Shown here: in pieces, positions 53,748 through 60,599 of the stretch
Layout of the letters: every line of letters begins with the position of its first letter
How positions within the stretch are numbered: position 1 is the stretch's first letter
Assembly (NCBI GenBank): GCA_030151365.1
Contig: JASLDW010000006.1
Coordinates: 62,001-126,000 of the forward strand
Direction of reading: 5' to 3'
DNA length: 64,000 nucleotides
Source of the DNA: Lysobacter sp.
GTDB taxonomy: Bacteria; Pseudomonadota; Gammaproteobacteria; Xanthomonadales; Xanthomonadaceae
The notes under the pieces: generated by a model
Seen by the model: only the letters and a program-made list of their open reading frames with translations
What the model was told of the DNA's origin: nothing
The model's database searches: none
Program-made: the position numbers and the translations under genes

Positions 53748-53770
53748 TGCACGGGCGTTCGCCGTGATTC

Positions 53771-53799
53771 GCGGCCACCGGGGAAAACCCGGTGGCCGC
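53771..53799 (+). terminator. Hairpin after SLH paralogue 4
   Basis: Perfect 12-bp arms GCGGCCACCGGG (53771-53782) and CCCGGTGGCCGC (53788-53799) with loop GAAAA. Only a weak T content follows (CTTGCCTT). Its sequence resembles the terminator at 52809. Confidence 0.65.
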
Positions 53800-53813
53800 C
53801 TTGCCTTCGGCGA

Positions 53814-53842
53814 TGTCCGATTCCGTTCCCGGGTTCCGCATA
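53814..53842 (+). promoter_or_regulatory. Putative ECF promoter before 53914 gene (TGTCCG / CGCATA)
   Basis: TGTCCGATT (53814-53822), 12 bp, then TCCGCATA (53835-53842). The boxes are identical to the copy at 52850 and the spacing is the same. Both sit directly after a hairpin. Confidence 0.5.
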
Positions 53843-53913
53843 CACGAACAGGTGGATTGAAATCACCCGCGTGCCGGGATGTGCCGGTACGCCACCGCAA
53901 CGGGGAGAACACC

Positions 53914-55158
53914 ATGGACAAGCCGAATCGCGGCGCATTGACGATGGCATTGGCGGTTGTCGCCATTTCCAGCGTGTCTGTCGCGGGCAGCGCGCCGGCA
54001 ACGGGGCCGAAAACGCAGGTGTGGATCGATGTCGCCACCCACAGCATGGCCGGCATGCCCGACATGGGCGGGTTGGGCGGCTTCATGATGCGGAAGATGG
54101 CCGGTGGCCAGGGACCACAGGGGTATCCGCAATCGCGCAAGGTGCCGGGCACGACGGGCAAGTTGCTCGACATCGCCATGTACAACAGCCTGAAGCCCGG
54201 CATTGCCGCGGAAGATTTCGTGCCCGCGGGCCTGGATGTCGGCAAGTCGCTGCCGTTGCTGCCGCCGTCGCCTGGAGAAAGCCGGCGCCAGTACGGCACG
54301 GACAAAGTGCAGGATGTCGAAGTCACCATCCGCCAGTACTGGGGGTGCGGTGCGAACGTGCGCCCCGGCCAGCCCAAGGTGCTGACGGCGCGGATGAAGG
54401 GCGGCAAGGCGAGTGCGGAGGGCGGCCTCGCGCCCGGGCTGTTCGTGCCGGATCGCGACATCGATGCCGAACCGAAGTACGCGTTGTGGCCGAACCAGAA
54501 GAACGACAAGCGCGTGTCCGATGATTCTTCCATGGTCGGGACGCATCGCATCGCTGGCGACGGCGTGCCGGAATCGCTGAAGTTCGATCTCGGACCCGAT
54601 GCCGATTTCATGCCGAAGATCGCGCTGTCCACCAGTGGCGCGATGAGCGACAGCGTCGACGCGTCATGGCAACCGGTGGCGCGCGCGCGCGGTTATTTCC
54701 TCGCGGCGATGGCGATGCAGGACGAACATCACTTCGTGGTCTGGAGCAGTTCGGACGTGGCGGGTGCCGGTTCCGAATTGCTCAACTATCTGCCCGGCTC
54801 GAGTATGGACAAGTGGGTGAAGCAGAGAGTGCTGCTGCCGGCCACCGCCAGCCATTGCGCGATCCCGAAAGGCATCTTCGCCGGCGAAGGTGGCAAGCAG
54901 GCCATGGGCGCGCTCAACATGATCGCCTACGGGCCGGAAACCAACATCGCGTATCCGCCGCGCCCGGCCAATCCGAAACAGGCGTGGAATCCGGAATGGA
55001 ACGTGCGCGTGCGCACCAAGTCCACCGCCACCGCGATGCTCGGCGTTGATATGTCGGGCATGCAGCAGCGGCGCGGCGAAAAGTCACAGGACGGCACACC
55101 ACCGGAGCAGGAAAGCACCGGCAAGAAGCTGTTGAAAGGCCTGTTCCGCAGGAACTGA
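53914..55158 (+). CDS. Secreted protein of unknown function
   Basis: A 414-residue protein I do not recognise. It has a signal peptide (about 1-28; MALAVVAISSVSVAGSAPA), then VWIDVATHSMAGMPDMGGLGGFMMRKM, a Met/Gly-rich stretch near residues 35-60, and a long beta-rich body with basic-proline segments. The C-terminus is charged and ends in LKGLFRRN. No catalytic signature is evident. ATG 53914 follows CGGGGAGAAC. It starts a run of five closely spaced genes for exported proteins, of which the next three overlap. The upstream promoter-like motif links it to the sigma factor at 63398 (inference). Confidence 0.7.
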   Translation: MDKPNRGALTMALAVVAISSVSVAGSAPATGPKTQVWIDVATHSMAGMPDMGGLGGFMMRKMAGGQGPQGYPQSRKVPGTTGKLLDIAMYNSLKPGIAAEDFVPAGLDVGKSLPLLPPSPGESRRQYGTDKVQDVEVTIRQYWGCGANVRPGQPKVLTARMKGGKASAEGGLAPGLFVPDRDIDAEPKYALWPNQKNDKRVSDDSSMVGTHRIAGDGVPESLKFDLGPDADFMPKIALSTSGAMSDSVDASWQPVARARGYFLAAMAMQDEHHFVVWSSSDVAGAGSELLNYLPGSSMDKWVKQRVLLPATASHCAIPKGIFAGEGGKQAMGALNMIAYGPETNIAYPPRPANPKQAWNPEWNVRVRTKSTATAMLGVDMSGMQQRRGEKSQDGTPPEQESTGKKLLKGLFRRN

Positions 55159-55177
55159 CCGGACGGATGACGATGCC

Positions 55178-55744
55178 ATGAAACGTTCACGATTGTTGTT
55201 GCTGGCCGCTTCCGTCCTGTGGATGCCTGCTTGTTCGCAGCAAGGGCAGGAAACGACCGCCAAGCCGGCATCCGCGCCGGCATCTTCCGTAGCCGTTGCG
55301 CATCAGGAAGACAAGGAAAAATGCACCAAAGAACCGCGCACGGACGAAAACGACAAGCGTACGCGCTGTGGCGGCATGGGCACGGCGCAACCTGCGGCGA
55401 CGCATGCCTACCGCGTCACGCTGGACAATGGCGAATCCATCACCAGTTGCGACATCACCAAGCCCTTCGGCGGCAAGATCGGCCACGGCATGGTCGCGCT
55501 GGCGTTCGTGCCCAGGGATGCCAGGGGCGGGACGGTGTCCTGGCATTTCGCCGGTGGCGGAGGCGTGGCCGATACCGCCTACGACTATGCGTTGAATGGC
55601 CCCGATGAAAAAATGATCGGCACCTTCAAGGCCAAGGCTGCCATTTGCGGGAAGGCCGCGGGCCTTGGCGTGTGTTCAGCCGCGCGCAAGCAGGTGTTCT
55701 CGTCCACCTGGACGAAGATCGACAGCTGCAAGGACGCAACATGA
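55178..55744 (+). CDS. Putative lipoprotein, paralogue of the next gene
   Basis: A 188-residue predicted lipoprotein with lipobox WMPAC (Cys about 19), an Ala/Ser-rich linker, then DKEKCTKEPRTDENDKRTRCGG, of which the next gene has a close copy. It contains ITSCDITKPFGGKIGHGM and Cys residues near the C-terminus (AICGKAAGLGVCSA, DSCKDAT). At least six Cys in the mature part suggest disulfides. It overlaps the next gene by four bases (ATGA). Function unknown. Confidence 0.7.
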   Translation: MKRSRLLLLAASVLWMPACSQQGQETTAKPASAPASSVAVAHQEDKEKCTKEPRTDENDKRTRCGGMGTAQPAATHAYRVTLDNGESITSCDITKPFGGKIGHGMVALAFVPRDARGGTVSWHFAGGGGVADTAYDYALNGPDEKMIGTFKAKAAICGKAAGLGVCSAARKQVFSSTWTKIDSCKDAT

Positions 55745-56280
55745 ACCGGCACCCGGATCTCGCCTTTTGCGCCGCGGTATTGATGTTGCTGGTGCTGGCG
55801 AATTGCGCGCGTAAAGACGGGCAGGGCGCCGCCGCGAAGGCAGCGGTTTCCGTGCAGGACGACAAGCAGAAATGCGTCAACGAGCCGCGCATGGATGAAA
55901 ACAACAAGCGGCCGCGATGTGGCGGGATATCCGCCGCTGCGCCTGCACGGCATGGCTATCGCTTCGTGGGCGGTGGCGGCGATCCCATTGACCAGGTCGT
56001 CTGCGACATCGGAAAGCCTTTCGTGCTCAACGGCAAGATGTTCGGCAATGCATTGAGCGGCGGCCTGAATGGCACCACCAGGCTCGTTCGGCAGCCGAAT
56101 ATCCCCGGGCTGCACTGGCGGAGCAGCGGGCGCTACCACATCGATTTTCCCGATGGCCCCGGCAAGCCGGGCACGATGACCGTGGAGGCCGGCGGCACCA
56201 CGACGGCAGGATCGCTCTCGCGCGATACCTCGGGTGGTGAACATTTCACGCTCACGCCCGTCGCGGAGTGCAGGCCATGA
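55741..56280 (+). CDS. Putative lipoprotein, paralogue of the previous gene
   Basis: A 179-residue predicted lipoprotein with lipobox VLANC (Cys about 22), then DKQKCVNEPRMDENNKRPRCGG, matching the previous product, and VVCDIGKPFVLNGKMFGNA against its SCDITKPFGGKIGHG. The ATG overlaps the previous stop and its own stop overlaps the next start, so three genes are translationally coupled. The duplicate pair next to each other suggests two subunits of one complex, or an effector and protector pair; neither is shown. Confidence 0.7.
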   Translation: MNRHPDLAFCAAVLMLLVLANCARKDGQGAAAKAAVSVQDDKQKCVNEPRMDENNKRPRCGGISAAAPARHGYRFVGGGGDPIDQVVCDIGKPFVLNGKMFGNALSGGLNGTTRLVRQPNIPGLHWRSSGRYHIDFPDGPGKPGTMTVEAGGTTTAGSLSRDTSGGEHFTLTPVAECRP

Positions 56281-57002
56281 AAAAGACCCCGGTGGTGGTG
56301 TCGCTGCTGCTTGCCGCCCAAGCGGCACATGCACAGCAATGGCTGGTGAACAGCCTCATCAACAACCAGGTCGTGGAAACGGCGATTTGCGACAGCGCGA
56401 TGAAGAAACGCCAGCCGTTGCCGTCGATATGCGCGAAGTACCCGAAGTATTCCGGCGCGAAGTCGCGACAGGGAAGTGCGTCTCCAGCCCCCGGAGCGCT
56501 GGCGAAGGTTCCGCCGACCGCAACGCGTTTCATTCCGGTGGCCGGCGACGATTCCGTGAAGCAGCTTGCCGAAAGCCTGGGCAATACGCCGCAGGAGCGT
56601 CGGCAGATCCTGCAGCTGGCCGCAGCGGGAGAGCAATTGTTCGAGGAAAAGTACAAAGGCAAGGGCTGGGATCACACCATCGCCGGCGCGATGACCTTCT
56701 TCATCGTTTCCGCACACATCGTGAATACAGGAGAGCAGCCCGGCGTCGATGCCGAAAACGATCTTTACGCATCGCTCAACGCGACACTCGCGCGGTCGGA
56801 CATCGCCAAGGCGTCGAACAAGGACAAGACCGCGCTGTACAACGTGCTGCTGGCCTGCGCGGGATTGCCACTGGTGTTCTACGTGGACGGCAAGGAGCAT
56901 GGCAACGCCGCGCAGGTCGAGCAGGCAAGGGCGATGGCCGCCGGGTTCGGCAGGAAAGTGTTGAACATGGACCCGGAAGCGCTGGCAGGAATGCTGAAAT
57001 GA
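56277..57002 (+). CDS. Secreted protein of unknown function (possibly DUF6683-like)
   Basis: A 241-residue exported protein with signal peptide 1 to about 20 (QAAHAQ). The mature part has a basic-Pro region (30-75), then a mostly helical C-terminal domain: QLAESLGNTPQERRQILQLA, GWDHTIAGAMTFFIVSAHIVNTG and KTALYNVLLACAGLPLVFYVDG. These helical segments remind me of the DUF6683 family, but that is from memory and unverified. ATG 56277 overlaps the preceding stop (ATGA). Confidence 0.65.
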   Translation: MKKTPVVVSLLLAAQAAHAQQWLVNSLINNQVVETAICDSAMKKRQPLPSICAKYPKYSGAKSRQGSASPAPGALAKVPPTATRFIPVAGDDSVKQLAESLGNTPQERRQILQLAAAGEQLFEEKYKGKGWDHTIAGAMTFFIVSAHIVNTGEQPGVDAENDLYASLNATLARSDIAKASNKDKTALYNVLLACAGLPLVFYVDGKEHGNAAQVEQARAMAAGFGRKVLNMDPEALAGMLK

Positions 57003-57098
57003 CGAAAAGCCATCCCGGCGTGCCCGCAAATATGGCTTCACATTGATGCCCTGGCGGCCGTGAAGTGATCCCTTAAATCGGTCTTCGGAGAAACCCAG

Positions 57099-57671
57099 AT
57101 GTACAAGGAACTCGGTACTTTGCTGCTTGCCAGCATCGCCGCGCCCTGCATGGCGCAAGCCATTCCGCCGCAGATCGCGGCCGAGCAGGTGATGTTCGAG
57201 CCCAACGGCAATGTTGCCTTGGGCCAGGTCGGCAACGGCAATTTCAAGTTTGCGCAAACATTTCAATTGACGAGAGCAGGCGCAATCACGCACATCATGT
57301 TGCCGATCTACTGCGCCACCGCTCAGGCCGTGCGGGTGACGCTCCAAACCGTCACGCGTGCCGGCTTTCCGTCAGGGGCCGTGCTGGCAACCCAGGATGT
57401 TCCCGGTTATGCAATGAATTCATGGGTGACGGCCAACGGAACGATGGGCATGCGCATGGTCGAATTCGAACAGCCGCGCCTGTTGCCGGGAGGCAACTAT
57501 GCGTTCACCGTCGAAGCGATTGGCGGCGAATGCTCGATCATGGCGGGCCCGGTTGGAGATGCGTATGCCGGTGGCCAGGCCTTCTTCATCAATGGCGTCG
57601 CAGTGTTGTCATGGCTGGGTTGGCCAGGAGGGCGCGACCTGGCATTCCAGGTGTTCCAACGGCCGCGATGA
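57099..57671 (+). CDS. Secreted protein of unknown function
   Basis: A 190-residue exported protein with signal peptide 1 to about 20 (APCMAQA), then a beta-rich body: FEPNGNVALGQVGNGNFKFAQTF, GAITHIMLPIYCATAQAVRVTL and PRLLPGGNYAFTVEA. The pattern resembles a jelly-roll carbohydrate-binding or choice-of-anchor module, but no family can be named with confidence. TCGGAG lies upstream of ATG 57099. The preceding 96-bp gap (57003-57098) shows no clear element. It converges with the kinase gene, the two stops being 17 bp apart. Confidence 0.65.
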   Translation: MYKELGTLLLASIAAPCMAQAIPPQIAAEQVMFEPNGNVALGQVGNGNFKFAQTFQLTRAGAITHIMLPIYCATAQAVRVTLQTVTRAGFPSGAVLATQDVPGYAMNSWVTANGTMGMRMVEFEQPRLLPGGNYAFTVEAIGGECSIMAGPVGDAYAGGQAFFINGVAVLSWLGWPGGRDLAFQVFQRPR

Positions 57672-57688
57672 GCGTAGTTTCTATCCCA

Positions 57689-60541
57689 TCACACGCCGAG
57701 TTGCTTCGCCAGTTTCTCGGCGTCGGCGCGGGTGAGTTCTTGCGGCTCAAGGGATTCGCGCAATATCGGCAGCGCCTGCTCCAGCAGTTTGCGCGCCGCA
57801 GCCTTGTCACCGCGAGCGAAGAAGATCGCGGCAAGCTCCGCATTTGCGCTGGCCATGTCGATCGGCAATGCTCCGGCTGTCTCCAGTTTGCGAATGGCTT
57901 CGCGCTCGGTTGTTTCGGCATGCGCGAGATCGTGGTTGTCTCGTGCGAATGATGCTTCGGCACGCAGCGCATGGATGAATACCGGATGGGTATCCGGCAC
58001 CAGTGCAGCCCAGCGTTTACGTGCTTCTGCCAGTAGCGGCAGGCCGCGTTCCGGATCATGCATGTGGCGAGCCATCACCACCAGTTGCCAGGTTGTAAAG
58101 GCATATTCGTTGGAGGTTTCGCCATCCAGCGCCTTGGCGCGATCGCGCAGTGCCGCCATGCGGTCAAATGCCTGTGGCTGCTGTCCCGCAAGGCCAAGCG
58201 TGCGCGCGTAGTTGCGTTCCAGCATGCGGCGGGTGGCGTCGTTGCCGGCCAATCCGGCCTCGTCGAGTTTGCCAAGCGCTTGCCGGCTCAGCTTGATCGC
58301 TTCGGAATAGTTGCCGGCGCTTTCGTTGACGCCAGCCATGTTCATCAGTGACACCGCGCGTTCCGTTGGCGCGAGCGTCGCAGCGGTGCCTATATCGTTG
58401 CCACGGACAATCGCCTGCAAGGCCTCCCGATAACGGCCGAGGTCATTGAGGACAAGGCCCAGCGCATTCTGCAGCACCGCCATGCGATTGCCGCTGTTGC
58501 CAGTGGTCTTCTCCTGGATGGCGATGGCGCGGCGGATTGCGACTTCCGCCTCGGCGGTATTGCCCAGTTTTTGCAGGGCTTCGGCACGGGCGCGCAGCAG
58601 ATTGATGCGTTTCGGTGCATCGGCAGGGACGCCTGCGCGATCGGCGAAGGCCAATCCATCATCGGCAACCCTGAGTGCACGCTTGGAATCGCCATCGAAG
58701 TTCAGCATCGAGGACAGCGACTGGCTGCTGTTGATCGCGGTATCGACCGGCGGTTTTGTCATGCCGTGCGCCAATGCCAATGCCTGCGTCCATTCGGCTT
58801 CGGCCTTCTTGTGCTCGTTATTGGAATAGAAGCCATATGCCAACTGATCGTGCGTATGCATCGCTTCCACAGGATCATTCGGCGCGAACCGGGTACGCAG
58901 TTCCGCCGCGCGTTGCGCCGCCGCCAGCGAATCCTTTCCCCGCTCCAGTACGCCCAATGAAGTGGAGTATTCGTCGATATCGCTCGCCAGTGCCAGCGCG
59001 TCTTCGCGGTTGGCCGGCACCACGCCGCGCAGCCCCTGTTCCAGCAATGGTACGGCGATCTTCGGTTCGCCCAACGATGTGTAGAGTCTGCCCAACAAGC
59101 GCTGCAACGGCTGTTTCACCTGCGGGTCGACATTGTTGCGCGCATCCAGTTTCGTACGTGCGCTGTCGAGCAGCTGGCGCACGCTGATCTGGGTTGCCAT
59201 CGCTTCGTCCGGGGATGCCGCCGCGAGTGTATCGGACAGGAGTAGCAGTGATTCGCGTGCCCGCGCACTTTCACGTCGTGCCTCATTCGCCTGCCACAAC
59301 GCGATGCCTGTGCCGGCAAGCAGCGCAACTGTAACTGCCGCTGACGATGCCGCCAACACACGGTTGCGCCGCAACCACAGTTTTGCACGCTCGCCACGCG
59401 ACAGTGGCACCGCGGCGATGGGGCGATCGTCCAGCCATGCGCGCAGGTCGTTCGCCAACGCGTCGACAGAGGCATAGCGTTGCTCCGGATCGCGTCGCAG
59501 GCAGGTCCGCACGATATCAGCGAGGCTGCCACGCAATGCGCGCGACAACGAAGCCGGCGTCAATCCACCTCGTTCCTCAGCCAGCCCAGCACTGGCATGT
59601 GCGGCCGCCTTGGTCAGTGGTTCCGGATCGTGCTCCAGCTGCTGCAACTGGCTCGCCACCGGTGTGTCGCGGGTGAGTCCGAACGGATGCGATCCCGACA
59701 ACAACCGATGCAGCACCACGCCCAGTTGCCAGATATCGGTCGCGGTAGTGACCGGGGCATCGTGCAATTGTTCCGGCGATGCGTACTCGAAGGTCAATGC
59801 GCGATCCATGGTGACCGTGAGTTCGCTGCCTTCCAGCTGTTTTGCAATGCCAAAGTCGAGCAGCTTTATCCGTCCATCTGCATCCACCAACAGGTTCGAT
59901 GGCTTGAGGTCGCGATGCATCACCAGGTTGCGATGGGCGTAACGCACTGCATCCAGCATTTGCAGGAACAGTTCGACGCGACCGCGGATGTCGAGCCGGT
60001 GTTCGTCACACCAGCGGTCGATCGGCACGCCATCGACGCGCTCCATCACGAAATATGGTTCGCCACCGGCGCTGATGCCGCCATCGAGCAAGGACGCGAT
60101 GTTGGGGTGGCGCAGGCCCGCAAGGATCTGGCGTTCGCGCAGGAAGCGTTCGCGTGCTGCAGGAGAATCCGCGCTGGCGCGGATTAGCTTGAGTGCGGCC
60201 TGTTGTATGTAGGCGCCATCGCTGCGTTCGACCGCATACACCGCGCCCATGCCGCCATGGCCAATAGTGCCGATGATCTTCCACGCACCGATGCTGCGGC
60301 CGGCCATGGTATCGGGGGTGTCGTCCGCAGCCAAGGCATTGCTCCATGCGACCGCATTGCCGCTGAAGGGTTCGGAGGCACCGGCATCGGCATCGAGCAG
60401 AGCCTGCACGCGGGCGCGCAGTTCGTCGTCATTGCCACACAAATCGCGGAGCCGTTGCTCGCGCGCATCGCCGGTCAGATCGGCGACTTCGTCGAAAACT
60501 GCCAGCGCGCGGCGGCTTTGTTCCGTGGGGCTGTCGCTCAT
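57689..60541 (-). CDS. Membrane Ser/Thr protein kinase with periplasmic/extracytoplasmic TPR sensor, copy 1
   Basis: A 950-residue Hanks-type kinase. An N-terminal segment (1-85) includes EPFSGNAVAWSNAL. The kinase domain (about 86-370) has the Gly loop GHGGMGAVY (94-102), K118, catalytic D211 in HRDLKPSNLL and D229 in LLDFGIAK. One transmembrane helix at about 396-415 follows a basic stretch. The C-terminal part (about 420-950) is helical TPR-like repeats, probably the sensor. The first 420 residues are nearly identical to the kinase at 60600, whereas the sensor parts are unrelated at a glance. In ECF43-type systems such a kinase phosphorylates and activates the adjacent sigma factor. It is last in the minus-strand order sigma-kinase-kinase. 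Confidence 0.9.
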   Translation of the reverse strand: MSDSPTEQSRRALAVFDEVADLTGDAREQRLRDLCGNDDELRARVQALLDADAGASEPFSGNAVAWSNALAADDTPDTMAGRSIGAWKIIGTIGHGGMGAVYAVERSDGAYIQQAALKLIRASADSPAARERFLRERQILAGLRHPNIASLLDGGISAGGEPYFVMERVDGVPIDRWCDEHRLDIRGRVELFLQMLDAVRYAHRNLVMHRDLKPSNLLVDADGRIKLLDFGIAKQLEGSELTVTMDRALTFEYASPEQLHDAPVTTATDIWQLGVVLHRLLSGSHPFGLTRDTPVASQLQQLEHDPEPLTKAAAHASAGLAEERGGLTPASLSRALRGSLADIVRTCLRRDPEQRYASVDALANDLRAWLDDRPIAAVPLSRGERAKLWLRRNRVLAASSAAVTVALLAGTGIALWQANEARRESARARESLLLLSDTLAAASPDEAMATQISVRQLLDSARTKLDARNNVDPQVKQPLQRLLGRLYTSLGEPKIAVPLLEQGLRGVVPANREDALALASDIDEYSTSLGVLERGKDSLAAAQRAAELRTRFAPNDPVEAMHTHDQLAYGFYSNNEHKKAEAEWTQALALAHGMTKPPVDTAINSSQSLSSMLNFDGDSKRALRVADDGLAFADRAGVPADAPKRINLLRARAEALQKLGNTAEAEVAIRRAIAIQEKTTGNSGNRMAVLQNALGLVLNDLGRYREALQAIVRGNDIGTAATLAPTERAVSLMNMAGVNESAGNYSEAIKLSRQALGKLDEAGLAGNDATRRMLERNYARTLGLAGQQPQAFDRMAALRDRAKALDGETSNEYAFTTWQLVVMARHMHDPERGLPLLAEARKRWAALVPDTHPVFIHALRAEASFARDNHDLAHAETTEREAIRKLETAGALPIDMASANAELAAIFFARGDKAAARKLLEQALPILRESLEPQELTRADAEKLAKQLGV
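59280..60541 (-). repeat. Duplicated kinase-encoding segment, copy 1
   Basis: The 5' 1.26 kb of this kinase gene is highly similar at DNA level to 62140-63401, including long exact stretches. Similarity drops sharply just past the transmembrane helix (around 59280 and 62140). Confidence 0.8.
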
Positions 60542-60599
60542 GGATGCGGTTCCATCAAGGGAGGGGCATCAGGTGCCCGGTCGCTTCGTCGGGTTCGCG

